Part shown: positions 32,221 through 41,228 of the stretch, in pieces
Position numbering within the stretch: position 1 is the first letter of the stretch
How the letters are laid out: the number at the start of each line of letters is the position of its first letter
NCBI GenBank assembly: GCA_016192455.1
Contig: JACPUC010000026.1
Location: 142,902 to 198,820 of the forward strand
Length of the DNA: 55,919 bases
DNA from: Candidatus Tectimicrobiota bacterium
GTDB taxonomy: Bacteria; JACPUC01
Reading direction: 5' to 3'
Made by a program: the position numbers and the translations under genes
Notes under the pieces: generated by a model
What the model was told of the DNA's origin: nothing
What the model saw: only the letters and a program-made list of their open reading frames with translations
Databases searched by the model: none

Positions 32221-32673
32221 CTAGCGCCCCGCCTCCGCTGTCTCCCAGGGGGCCTGCTCGATGCGCTGCGCAATATAGTCGGGGAGAGGGATGCCCTTGT
32301 GCGCATCGCCGAGGCCGCTGGTGCAGCAGTCGATCTTCTCGCCGCGCGCCACCTCCTCGCCGTTCTTGCTGAAGGAGAAGGTGAACGTCAGGCTCTTCGT
32401 GCCCTTGCGCTTCACCCAGACGTGGGTCTCGATGACATCATCGAACACCACGATCTTTTTGTACTCGCAGGTCGCCTTCACCACGGTCCAGTCGTAGTTG
32501 TACTTGCCGGTGGCTCCCCAGTGATCCACCAGCGGCCCCGGCAGGTTCAGCGAGCGGAAGAACTCCCCCTCCATCTCATCCATCCACTTGAAGTAGTTCG
32601 CAAAGAAAATGATGCCCGCGGCATCAGTCTCGTGGAACTGCACGCGGCGTGTGTGGCGAATTTCGTAGGCCAT
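32221..32673 (-). CDS. Hotdog-fold acyl-CoA thioesterase (4HBT family)
   Basis: 150 aa. The catalytic segment FHETDAAGIIFFANYFKW (13-30) with D17 matches the 4-hydroxybenzoyl-CoA / 1,4-dihydroxy-2-naphthoyl-CoA thioesterase branch. It releases CoA from an aryl- or acyl-CoA. The ATG at 32673 fits the family start (MAYEIRHTRRVQFHETD); AAGG lies 5 nt upstream. It follows the minus-strand CoA ligase at 32897-34543, so ligase and thioesterase probably act on the same CoA thioester pool. Confidence 0.88.
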   Translation of the reverse strand: MAYEIRHTRRVQFHETDAAGIIFFANYFKWMDEMEGEFFRSLNLPGPLVDHWGATGKYNYDWTVVKATCEYKKIVVFDDVIETHVWVKRKGTKSLTFTFSFSKNGEEVARGEKIDCCTSGLGDAHKGIPLPDYIAQRIEQAPWETAEAGR

Positions 32674-32896
32674 GCATTGCACCTTCTCAGACGTGTGGCG
32701 GTCGCGCGGGGGATGTCGGCCCCCCTCCCCGGTTGCACGCAGCTCGGCCTGCCGCCCGCTTCCCTGCACGGCGTCGCCGCGCCGAGCCGAGTACGGCGGC
32801 GAACCACTCCCCTCCTCCTGCGCATCCATGGAGAGCGGCGCAGCGGCAGGTGATTGAAAGGCGGGGGGCGCGCGTCGGCAGCGCACCCGCAGCCCC

Positions 32897-34543
32897 TCAG
32901 GACTGCGGGTGTTTCGCCTGCTCGCGCTGGCGCAGCTCGGTGCGGCGGATTTTGCCGGTCGGGGTGCGCGGCAGGTCGTCCACGAACTCGATGAGGCGAG
33001 GGTACTTGAACGGCGCCAGGCGCTCCTTGACGAAGCGCCGCAGCTCCTGCTTCAGAGGCTCCGCCGCCGCGGCCGGCTCCTTCAGCATGACGAAGGCCTT
33101 CACCACCATGCCGCGCTGCGAGTCGGGAGCGCCGATGACCGCCGCCTCGAGCACCCGCGGGTGCTGCATGAGGGCGTGCTCCACCTCCGGCGCGCCGATG
33201 TTGTAGCCGCCGCTGATGATCAGGTCGTCGTTGCGGCAGACGTAGGTGTAGAAGCCGTCCTCGCCGCGCCGGTACATATCGCCGGTGAAGTTCCACCCCT
33301 GGCGCACCACCGCCTGCTGGCGCTCCGGCTTGCGCCAGTAGACGATCCCCAGCGGGCCGCGCACGGCGAGCATGCCGGGTTCACCGAGGGGCACATCGTT
33401 GAGCTGTTCATCCACCAGCCGCACCTCGTAGCCCGGCACGGGCACGCCGGTGGTGCCGGCCTTGACGTGCCCCGGGCGGTTGCTGAGGAAGGTGTAGTAC
33501 ATCTCGGTACTGCCGATGCCGTCGAGGAGCTCGATGCCGAGGCGCTCCCGGTAGGCGTGGAAGAGGCTGGCGGGCAGCGGCTCGCCGGCGCTGATGCAGG
33601 CGCGCAGGCTGCTCAGGTCGTAGGCGGCGCCGAAGCCGGGATGCTGCAGCATGAAGTTGTACGCGGTCGGCACGGCGAAAAGCACCGTGATGCGGTGGCG
33701 GTGGATGGTCTCGAGCATCGTCTCGGGCGTGAACGTCCCCACCATCGAGGTGGCGGCGCCGAAGCGCAGCGGGATGATCAGCAACCCTCCCAGTCCGTAG
33801 GTGAAGGCCAGCGGCGGGTGCCCGCCGAAGATGTCATCCTGCCGAGGCTCGACGACGTGGCGGCCGAAGGCGTCCGCGATGATATTGTTATCGATATGGA
33901 AGTGGGCCGCTCCCTTCGGCTCGCCGGTGGTGCCGGAGGTGTAGGCGATGAGGGCGAGGTCGTTGGCATCGCAGAACACCGGGTCAAGCTGGTCCGACTC
34001 GGCCGCCTGCAGCTCGTCCAGCCGCAGGAAGCCCTCCCGCGCGGGACCCGTGGCGAGGCAGTGGCGCACCGTCGTGAAGCGGCCGCGGCCCCGCTCCACC
34101 TCCTCGGTGAGATCGCCGGCGCAGAGGATGGCACTCACCTCGGCGTCGTTGGCAATGTAAGTGAGCTCGTGGGCGCGGAACAGCGGCATGGTGGAGACGC
34201 AGACGGCGCCGAGGCGCAGCACGGCCAGCCAGGCGATGATGAAGTCCGGCTCGTTGCGGTAGCGCAGCAGCACGCGGTCAAGCCGCCTGATGCCGAGGCG
34301 CCGCAGGGCATTCCCCAGCCGGTTCACCGCCGCCGCAAGCTGGCCGTAAGTCATCGTGGTCTGCCGGTAGTAGACCGCAACCTTGTTCCCCCGCCCCGCC
34401 TCGAGGTGATCATCCAGCAGGTAGGTCACCGAGTTGAAGCGCTCCGGGTAGCGGAACTCCGGCAGGGGGTAGCGCCGCTCCGGCCACAGCTCCGGCGCCG
34501 GCAGAAACCGCTCCATGATCTCCTGCATCGTCTGCACGCTCAT
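32897..34543 (-). CDS. AMP-forming aryl-CoA ligase, benzoate/2-aminobenzoate-CoA ligase type
   Basis: 548 aa ANL enzyme. Motifs: AYTSGTTGEPKGAAHFH, GGHPPLAFTYGLGGLLIIPL, DGIGSTEMYYTF, hinge NDDLIISGGYNIGAPEVEHAL and catalytic Lys in LPRTPTGKIRRTEL. The FTYGLGG segment and GIGSTEMY are typical of benzoate-, 4-hydroxybenzoate- and 2-aminobenzoate-CoA ligases. Substrate is inferred as an aromatic acid. It has an extended -10 promoter about 65 nt upstream and is followed by the thioesterase gene. The ACMSD-type amidohydrolase is divergent. Confidence 0.88.
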   Translation of the reverse strand: MSVQTMQEIMERFLPAPELWPERRYPLPEFRYPERFNSVTYLLDDHLEAGRGNKVAVYYRQTTMTYGQLAAAVNRLGNALRRLGIRRLDRVLLRYRNEPDFIIAWLAVLRLGAVCVSTMPLFRAHELTYIANDAEVSAILCAGDLTEEVERGRGRFTTVRHCLATGPAREGFLRLDELQAAESDQLDPVFCDANDLALIAYTSGTTGEPKGAAHFHIDNNIIADAFGRHVVEPRQDDIFGGHPPLAFTYGLGGLLIIPLRFGAATSMVGTFTPETMLETIHRHRITVLFAVPTAYNFMLQHPGFGAAYDLSSLRACISAGEPLPASLFHAYRERLGIELLDGIGSTEMYYTFLSNRPGHVKAGTTGVPVPGYEVRLVDEQLNDVPLGEPGMLAVRGPLGIVYWRKPERQQAVVRQGWNFTGDMYRRGEDGFYTYVCRNDDLIISGGYNIGAPEVEHALMQHPRVLEAAVIGAPDSQRGMVVKAFVMLKEPAAAAEPLKQELRRFVKERLAPFKYPRLIEFVDDLPRTPTGKIRRTELRQREQAKHPQS

Positions 34544-34606
34544 GCGCTGCCATCCTGCTTCTAAAGCCCAGTCACGAGAGAGAACCTAGACGCGACGCGG
34601 AGCTTT

Positions 34607-34615
34607 ACTATACCA
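34607..34615 (-). promoter_or_regulatory. Extended -10 promoter for the aryl-CoA ligase
   Basis: Minus strand TG-G-TATAGT (34615-34607), no good -35. Predicted start near 34600, about 60 nt before the ATG. Confidence 0.5.
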
Positions 34616-34764
34616 TAAGCGGCGGCAAGGCCCAAAACGGCGGGGCCGGCCCCGCGCCGACCGCACGGCGATGCCGGCAGGGCCATCACGGCGGCCCATC
34701 CACCGCGGACTCAGCGCCGGCGCTTACCACGCGCGCGCCGCGAATTTCTCAGAGGTGGTCTGAC

Positions 34765-35775
34765 ATGGACAGGACGATCGACATCCACTCGCACCTCTTC
34801 ACACACGAGTGCGCCGCCGCCTGCTCGCGGGTCGATGCCGACTGGCAGTTCTCCATTCAGGCCAATGAGCGCGGTCTGCACTACATCCATATCCGCGACC
34901 AGATCATCGGTCCCGTGCGGCCGGGCATGTTCGACCTGGCGGCGCGCCGGGAGGACATGCAGCGCAGCCGCCTCGAGCGCCACGTCCTCAGCGTCATGCC
35001 CTTCGCCTTCCTCTACCACGCCCCGGTTTCCTGCGCCATCGCCTTCTCCCGGCTGCAGAACGAGATGCTCGCCGCGGCGGTGCAGCGCCACCCGCGCCAG
35101 TTCGTCGGCCTCGCCACGGTGCCGCTCCAGGACCCGGACGCCGCCGTCAAGGAGCTGCACCACGCCGTGACGCAGCTCGGCCTGCGCGGCGTGGAGATCG
35201 GCACGAACGTGCAGGGCGCCTACCTCGACGACCCGCGCTTCTTCCCTTTCTACGAGGCGGTGCAGGACCTCCAGGCGCCGATCCTCGTCCATCCCCAGGA
35301 TGTGGCGGGAGGGGAGGCGCTGAACCCCTATTTCCTGCGCAACCTCATCGGCAACCCCCTGGACACGGCGATCGCCATGGCGCGCCTCATCCTTGGGGGG
35401 GTGATCGAGCGCTTTCCGCGCCTGCGCCTCTGCTTCGTGCACGGCGGCGGTTTCCTGCCGTACCAGATCGGGCGGCTGGACTTCGCCTACCGCTCGCGCC
35501 CGGAGCTGCAGGGAACCCTGCCGAAACCGCCGAGCGAGTACTTCAGCTCCCTCTACTTCGACACCGTTCTTTTCCACGAGCCGGCCATCGAGTACCTCAT
35601 CAACCAGGTGGGGGCCGACCACGTGCTCCTTGGCACGGATTACCCCTTCCGGCTCTCCGACCCCAACCCGGTGGCTACGGTGAACCGCTGCACGGGGCTG
35701 GGGGTTGACGAGCGCCGGGAGGTGCTTGGCCGCAACGCGCAGCGGTTCTTGAACCTTCCTGACGATGAGGCGTAG
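34765..35775 (+). CDS. Amidohydrolase 2 / ACMSD-family metal-dependent hydrolase or decarboxylase
   Basis: 336 aa TIM-barrel enzyme. Metal-binding DIHSHLF gives H8 and H10; further motifs are ILVHPQD, CFVHGGGFLPYQIGR and the C-terminal GTDYPF with the metal Asp. This family includes 2-amino-3-carboxymuconate-6-semialdehyde decarboxylase and gamma-resorcylate decarboxylase, and 4-oxalomesaconate-type hydratases are related. It fits downstream of an extradiol ring cleavage. ATG with GAGGTGG upstream. It is divergent from the aryl-CoA ligase; 53 nt separate it from the helicase, probably a coincidence of packing. Confidence 0.87.
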   Translation: MDRTIDIHSHLFTHECAAACSRVDADWQFSIQANERGLHYIHIRDQIIGPVRPGMFDLAARREDMQRSRLERHVLSVMPFAFLYHAPVSCAIAFSRLQNEMLAAAVQRHPRQFVGLATVPLQDPDAAVKELHHAVTQLGLRGVEIGTNVQGAYLDDPRFFPFYEAVQDLQAPILVHPQDVAGGEALNPYFLRNLIGNPLDTAIAMARLILGGVIERFPRLRLCFVHGGGFLPYQIGRLDFAYRSRPELQGTLPKPPSEYFSSLYFDTVLFHEPAIEYLINQVGADHVLLGTDYPFRLSDPNPVATVNRCTGLGVDERREVLGRNAQRFLNLPDDEA

Positions 35776-35828
35776 CGGGCGCGCACGGCGCCGGTCGGCC
35801 TGGGCGCGGAGAGCACGCGGGAGCAGTG

Positions 35829-38042
35829 ATGAGCCTCGTCGTCCAGGGCGAAGTCGAGAACGTCGTCTACCGCAACCCGGAGAACAACTATACGGTGCTG
35901 CGGCTGCGCCTCGAGGGACGCCAGGGCCTCGCCACCGCCGTCGGGCACCTGCACGAGGTGGCGTGCGGGGAGTTCCTGCGGCTTACGGGCGACTGGGTGT
36001 CGCATAAGCGCTACGGCGAACAGTTCAAGGTGGAGCGCTATGAGACGGTGGCGCCCACCAGCCAGAGCGGCATCGAGCGCTTCCTCGCCTCCGGGCTCCT
36101 GAAGGGGATCGGCCCCGAGCTGGCCCGGCGCATCACGGCGGCGTTCGGCGAGCAGACCTTCGAGGTCCTCGACACGCAGATCGAGCGCCTCCTCGAAGTG
36201 GAGGGGATCGGCGAGATTCGCCTGGGCCAGATCGCGGCGAACTGGCACGAGCATCAGCAGACCCGCAGCATCATGTTCGGCCTGCAGGAGATGGGCGTCA
36301 GCATCGCCTACGCGACGCGCATCTTCAAGAAGTACGGCGCCGAGAGCCTAGCGGTGGTAAGCGCCAACCCCTACGTGTTGGCGGAGGAAATCTTCGGCAT
36401 CGGCTTCAAGCGCGCCGACGCCATCGCCATGCACCTCGGCATCGAGCGCGACGCGGCGCTGCGTCTGCAGGCGGGGGTCGTCTACACGCTGACACAGTTC
36501 GTCGAGGAGGGGCATGTTTACTGCCCCTACGAGACCCTCATCGAACGCGCTCAGAGCCTCCTCGGCTGCGAGCGCGAGGCGGTCGCCATGGCCGTCGCCC
36601 AGGAGGTGCAGGCGCGGCACCTCCTCATCGTCGACCTCAACCTCGACGCCGAGCAGCCGCAGGTCAACCACAAGGCCGTCTACCTCCCCTTCCTCTACCA
36701 TGCCGAGACGGCCATCGCCGAGCGCTTGGCGAAGCTCCTGCGCGCCGACTGCCCCCTCGTCATCGACGAGGAGGAGCGCGTCATGGCCGCCTGCCTCGAC
36801 GGCTGGTCGATTGAGCTGGCGCCGGCGCAGCGCCGCGCCATCGCGGCGGCCCTGCGGGAGAAGCTCCTCATCATCACCGGCGGGCCGGGCACCGGCAAGA
36901 CCACCATCGTCAACGCCATCATCACCATCTTCCAGGCCTACCGGGCGCGCATCCTCCTGGCGGCGCCGACAGGGCGCGCCGCCAAGCGCCTCACGGAGAC
37001 CACCGGCCGCGAGGCGCGCACCATCCACATGCTCCTCGAGTACACCTTCCAGGCTGGCTTCCAGCGCCACGCCAAGCGGCCCCTGGAGGCCGACCTCCTG
37101 ATCATCGACGAGGCGTCGATGATCGACACCTCCCTCATGCACCACCTCCTGAAGGCCATCCCCGCCCAGGCGCGCCTCATCCTGGTGGGGGACGTGAACC
37201 AGCTCCCCTCCGTGGGACCGGGGAACATCCTGCACGACCTCATCAGCTCGCAGCGCCTGCGTGTGACCGAGCTGCACGACATCTTCCGCCAGGAGGCCAG
37301 AAGCCTCATCGTCCTCAACGCCCACCGCATCAACGAGGGACGCCTACCCGTGTACGACGTGGAGGGGGGCGAGCGCCTGGCCGATTTCTTTTTCATCGAG
37401 GAGGAGGATGCCGCCAAGGTCCTGGAGGTCGTGAAACGCCTCTGCAGCGAGCGCATCCCGGAGAAGTTCCAGCTCCACCCGACGCACGACATCCAGGTGA
37501 TGACGCCGATGTACAAAGGGCTCGTCGGCGTCGACAACCTCAACAGCGAGCTACAGGCCCTCTTCAATCCCAATGCGCCACCGGTGGCGACAGGTCGCGG
37601 CAACCTGCGCCTGGGCGACAAGGTGATGCAGATTCGCAACAACTACGAGAAGGGGGTGTTCAACGGCGATATCGGCTGGGTGGCGGAGGTGCGCGGCGAG
37701 GATGAGCTGCTGCGCATTGATTTCGACGACCGCGCCGTGACCTACGAGTTCGGCGATCTCAATGAGGTCGTCCTCGCCTACGCCGTCTCCGTGCACAAGG
37801 CGCAGGGGAGCGAGTACCCCGCCGTCGTGCTCCCCCTTCTGCCGCAGCACTACCTGCTTCTGCAGCGCAACCTCCTCTACACCGCCGTGACGCGCGCCCG
37901 CCAGCTCGTCGTCATCGTCGGCTCCAAGAAAGCCCTGGCGATGGCGGTGCAGAACGACCGCGTCATGCACCGCTACACCGGCCTCGAGCGCTGGCTGCGC
38001 GAGGAGGTCGCGCCGCTCGCCGATCCGCAGCTCCTCCGCTGA
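35829..38042 (+). CDS. RecD2-like SF1B DNA helicase
   Basis: 737 aa. N-terminal OB-like domain (1-75), helix-hairpin-helix region (about 85-205, including GIGPELARRI and IFGIGFKRADAIA), Walker A GGPGTGKTT (351-359), motif II LLIIDEAS (423-430), motif III VGDVNQLPSVGPG, and C-terminal motifs VSVHKAQGSEYP and YTAVTRARQLVVIVG. RecD2 proteins are 5'-3' helicases in bacteria lacking RecBC and help mismatch and recombination repair. No recB or recC is adjacent. ATG at 35829 preferred over the adjoining GTG at 35826. Unrelated in function to the surrounding catabolic genes. Confidence 0.93.
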   Translation: MSLVVQGEVENVVYRNPENNYTVLRLRLEGRQGLATAVGHLHEVACGEFLRLTGDWVSHKRYGEQFKVERYETVAPTSQSGIERFLASGLLKGIGPELARRITAAFGEQTFEVLDTQIERLLEVEGIGEIRLGQIAANWHEHQQTRSIMFGLQEMGVSIAYATRIFKKYGAESLAVVSANPYVLAEEIFGIGFKRADAIAMHLGIERDAALRLQAGVVYTLTQFVEEGHVYCPYETLIERAQSLLGCEREAVAMAVAQEVQARHLLIVDLNLDAEQPQVNHKAVYLPFLYHAETAIAERLAKLLRADCPLVIDEEERVMAACLDGWSIELAPAQRRAIAAALREKLLIITGGPGTGKTTIVNAIITIFQAYRARILLAAPTGRAAKRLTETTGREARTIHMLLEYTFQAGFQRHAKRPLEADLLIIDEASMIDTSLMHHLLKAIPAQARLILVGDVNQLPSVGPGNILHDLISSQRLRVTELHDIFRQEARSLIVLNAHRINEGRLPVYDVEGGERLADFFFIEEEDAAKVLEVVKRLCSERIPEKFQLHPTHDIQVMTPMYKGLVGVDNLNSELQALFNPNAPPVATGRGNLRLGDKVMQIRNNYEKGVFNGDIGWVAEVRGEDELLRIDFDDRAVTYEFGDLNEVVLAYAVSVHKAQGSEYPAVVLPLLPQHYLLLQRNLLYTAVTRARQLVVIVGSKKALAMAVQNDRVMHRYTGLERWLREEVAPLADPQLLR

Positions 38043-38289
38043 GGCCTCGCCCGCCCCCGCCGCTCCCGACTGGTCACCCACTCCGCACCCGTGAGGCGCG
38101 CCGTTGACACTCCTCGTACCCCCCGCTAGAGTGACGGAGGGCGTCAGGCGCAGGAGAAGCTCCCTCGGCAGGCGGCCTCCTCCTGGCGAGGGCGCCGGAC
38201 ATGCCGCGCCGGCCTCGGGGAGCTGAGGCGGGGAACCCGCGGCAGGGAGTTCCAGGCGCCGCAGCGGCGTGGGCAAGGCGGAGGCGGCC

Positions 38290-38688
38290 ATGCCGATCTG
38301 GGTGCTACAGATCTTGCAGATTGTCGTCTGGCCTCTGGCGGTGCTGGGGGTGGCGTTCGTCCTGCGCTCGGCGGTTCTTGGCTGGGCGCGCAGCCGCTCG
38401 CAGGTGGCGCTCGGTCGCCGCCTGCGCGCGCACGTCGAGGCGCTGGAGCAGCGCCTGTCCGGCAACGAAGAGCAGGAACGCCTGGCAACCCACATCGCCG
38501 CGCAGTTCGACCCCTCCAGTGAAGCCATCCGCATCGCCAATGCCGTGGCGGAGATTCCCCCCGTGGCGCGGGAGAAGATGAAGCCGCGCCTGCAGGAATA
38601 CCTGGGCGAGGCGGTGCGCCGCAGCAGCCGACTGGCCGCCGGCTGCGTGGTCGAGACCCTGCGCAAGAGCGAGAACGGGATCAGGTGA
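38290..38688 (+). CDS. Hypothetical single-pass membrane protein
   Basis: 132 aa. One membrane segment at about 5-27 (QILQIVVWPLAVLGVAFVLR), then a basic, helical cytoplasmic part with an EALEQRLSGNEEQERLATHI coiled-coil-like stretch. ATG 38290 has GGAGG 5 nt upstream; a GTG at 38269 would add seven residues. No family recognised. A small protein of similar plan is at 43395-43637. Confidence 0.6.
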   Translation: MPIWVLQILQIVVWPLAVLGVAFVLRSAVLGWARSRSQVALGRRLRAHVEALEQRLSGNEEQERLATHIAAQFDPSSEAIRIANAVAEIPPVAREKMKPRLQEYLGEAVRRSSRLAAGCVVETLRKSENGIR

Positions 38689-39036
38689 ACCGTGTCAGGA
38701 CGAAAGGGTTGCAACGCTGGTGGCATCGACGTAGACTAGGTTTTGTGCTGGCGCGCGGTTGAGTCCGCCGATGTGGATGACGCGAGGGAGGCGCGGCGGC
38801 CGTCAGGCGCCGGCATGGCGGCGTGGTCCCCCTTCCCGAGCGAATCCCACGGCCCAGGGGTGCGATGGCGGCTCTGTTGAAGCGCGCCGTAATGAGCTGA
38901 GGGGGGGCCCCTGCCTCGGTGGGAGGAGGAGCGAGGAGTCTGCTCGCCCTAGGGTGCGGCTGATTGTTCAGGTTGGCCATGGAATAGAGGCAGGGAAGCA
39001 GGCAGGTGGAAGTCCGTTTGCTCAGGGTGGAGTCCA
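38689..39036. other. Intergenic region
   Basis: 348 nt between two hypotheticals on the plus strand. I see no gene, clear promoter or hairpin of note. Confidence 0.4.
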
Positions 39037-39318
39037 ATGGAGCAAGTAGTGTTCGAGTTGGCTGGTGGGAAGTACTCGGTGCGTGAGACCTATTGGAATG
39101 ACGAGACGAAGGCGCTCTTTCGCATTATCAACGAAAAGGAGGGGCGAACGGAGGTTTCGGATTTCTACGTCAGCGCCAAGCGGCGGCGCGGCAAATCCAC
39201 CCCCCTCGAGGAGCTGATTGGCTTTCTGGAGAAGATCCTCAATCATTCAAAGTCGCGCGATCGACAACCGTTTCCTACACCGGGGCACGAGGAAGGGCGC
39301 GCGTTCACCTCGCGGTAG
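39037..39318 (+). CDS. Hypothetical protein
   Basis: 93 aa, soluble and charged. Residues 1-70 look like a small alpha/beta domain (VVFELAGGKYSVRETYWNDE, ALFRIINEKEGRTEVSDFYV), the rest is low-complexity. Base composition is more A/T-rich than its neighbours. No family recognised and the ribosome site (GGGTGGAG) is modest. Confidence 0.5.
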   Translation: MEQVVFELAGGKYSVRETYWNDETKALFRIINEKEGRTEVSDFYVSAKRRRGKSTPLEELIGFLEKILNHSKSRDRQPFPTPGHEEGRAFTSR

Positions 39319-39519
39319 CACCGGCACGCTCGATCCCATGGGAGCGTTACGAGGGCTGAGTCGGGACCAGTGAGCGCCCAGGGGTGAGAACCGCAGCATC
39401 GCTTCACCCTCGGCATGCCATCGGAGGCTGGTCCTGGCGTTAAGGTTCAACCACCCTGTTGCGCACGCTTTCCATTCCGGGGACAGCCCGCCGTTTTTGG
39501 GCCCTGATGCGGGAATGCG

Positions 39520-39551
39520 GGAACGGCGCCGCCCTCTGACAGCGCCGTTCC
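39520..39551. terminator. Hairpin between convergent hypothetical and MFS genes
   Basis: 10-bp stem GGAACGGCGC / GCGCCGTTCC with a 12-nt loop, followed by TTG. Sits in the 390-nt gap 39319-39708, which otherwise holds nothing I can name. Confidence 0.5.
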
Positions 39552-39708
39552 TTGATGCCTCTGCCGATCCTTGCAGTCTACAACCTGGCCTCCTCCCCAA
39601 AGCCCCTGTGGCAGTGGCGTCTCAACTAAGCCCACCCAGCTTTTCCCATCGAGGCGCACCGTCGAGATGGCGCTGGCCGGCCGCCGATGGCTCCCTCCGC
39701 GCCGCCCC

Positions 39709-40935
39709 TTACGCCTTCGCAGGGGCCTCCTGACCGCTGCTCACCGGCAGGGGCTCAACCTGGGCGCGATGCTGCCGTGCCGGGTAGGCGACAATGGTGA
39801 GCACCGCTCCCAGCACCAGGGCGAGGGCCGCGAAGTAGAAGATGACGCGGATCGACCAGGCATCGGCGACCAGCCCGGCGAGCGCGGCTCCCAGCGTCGA
39901 GCAGGCTAGGTTGGCGGTGAAGAGGAGCCCCACCAGGCTCCCTCCCAGCTCCTTCGGGGTCACGTCGAAGGCGGTCGCGAAGATCACCGGCCGGATCGAG
40001 TAGAGAAACACCCCAATCATAAAGAGCATGATCTGGAACGCGAGCCCCACGGGGGCCAGGCCCAGCAGCGCGACGCAGGCGCCGGCCGCGAAGAGACCGG
40101 CCACGAGGACCGGCCCCCGCCCGATGCGATCGGAGAGCCAGCCCGCCAGCGGCGCTGAGAAGAAGCTCGCCACGGTCAGGGAGGAGACGTAGATGCCGAG
40201 CTGCGTGGAGGAGAAGTTCAGCTCCCTGGCGAGGTAGAGCGGCAGGAAGGTGACGAGCACCACCTGGCCCACGGTCCGCAGCGCCGACACGCCCGCCATC
40301 GCCACCACCTGGCGATCCCGGACCATCGCCCGCACCGCAGTGCCATAGGCCCGCAGCGCCATCCCCTTGCCGTAGCCGGCGTCGCTGTCACGGATGATCA
40401 GGAAGAGCGCCGCGGCCATGATGAAGGCGGGGATCGCCATGAACTGCGTGGTGGTCCGCCACCCCATCGCCGCGATCATGGCGGTCAAAATGAGCGGCGT
40501 GAGGAAGTCGCCGGAGTTGGCTCCCAGCTCGTGCGCGGAGAGAGCGAACCCCTTGCGCTGCGGGTAGAGCGAGGAGAGCAGGGACATCGACGGCGAGTGC
40601 CAGAACGAGGCGCCGAATCCCAGCAGGGCCAGGCTTGGGAACACCCACAGGTAGGTCGGCGCAAAGCCAACCGTGAGGTAGCCCAGCGCCGGGATGAGGA
40701 GCGCCCCCATCATGAAGAGGCGTCGGGTGCCGAGCACATCGACGGCGACGCTGCTGGGGATGTTCAGGCTGGCGGCCATCAGGGAGGCAAAGGAGATGAT
40801 GAGGCCGCTCTGGAAGTAATTCAGCCCGAACTCCTTGGCGATGAACGGCACCACCAGGGCCAGGGCTGTGAAGTGCCAATGCTCCACCGCATGCCCAAAG
40901 GAGATGGCAAAGACCTTGGGTAGCTTCGTGCGCAT
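39709..40935 (-). CDS. MFS transporter, fosmidomycin-resistance/FSR-like
   Basis: 408 aa, 12 membrane segments. The N-terminus FAISFGHAVEHWHFTALALVVPF and the segment FGASFWHSPSMSLLSSLYPQRKGFALSAHELGANSGDFLTPLI match the FSR branch, in which the GHxxxD/H start and a WHP-like motif in TM4 are typical. A-motif-like GWLSDRIGRGPVL between TM8 and TM9. Substrate unknown; the branch includes drug and small-acid exporters. ATG 40935 begins at the first membrane segment. It lies 293 nt upstream of the phosphohexomutase stop on the same strand. Confidence 0.87.
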   Translation of the reverse strand: MRTKLPKVFAISFGHAVEHWHFTALALVVPFIAKEFGLNYFQSGLIISFASLMAASLNIPSSVAVDVLGTRRLFMMGALLIPALGYLTVGFAPTYLWVFPSLALLGFGASFWHSPSMSLLSSLYPQRKGFALSAHELGANSGDFLTPLILTAMIAAMGWRTTTQFMAIPAFIMAAALFLIIRDSDAGYGKGMALRAYGTAVRAMVRDRQVVAMAGVSALRTVGQVVLVTFLPLYLARELNFSSTQLGIYVSSLTVASFFSAPLAGWLSDRIGRGPVLVAGLFAAGACVALLGLAPVGLAFQIMLFMIGVFLYSIRPVIFATAFDVTPKELGGSLVGLLFTANLACSTLGAALAGLVADAWSIRVIFYFAALALVLGAVLTIVAYPARQHRAQVEPLPVSSGQEAPAKA

Positions 40936-41228
40936 CGCTGCATTCCCCCGCTCTATCGTCTACCAGCCCACTGAAAACCTGCTGGCGCCCGTTTTCACTC
41001 CAGGAAGGAGAGATCGACCTTTCACCCTGCGGCTCCATGCCCGAGCGTGCATCAAGCAGCGCCTCGGTCCCAACCGCGGCGCTATTGTAGGCACGCTCCC
41101 CCAGGGGAAGCAAGCAACTTGCAGCCGGCGAGCGCCCCCACCGGCATAAAGAGAGAGCTGGCAACGAGTGTGGTCGCGGGAATGAGGGCAGCGCGGGGAG
41201 AGGGCTGCGGCCACCGCCTCCGCTGGGC

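Noticed and set aside
36348-37325. 325-residue minus-strand open frame
   Set aside because: Antisense to the RecD2-like helicase whose motifs are complete.
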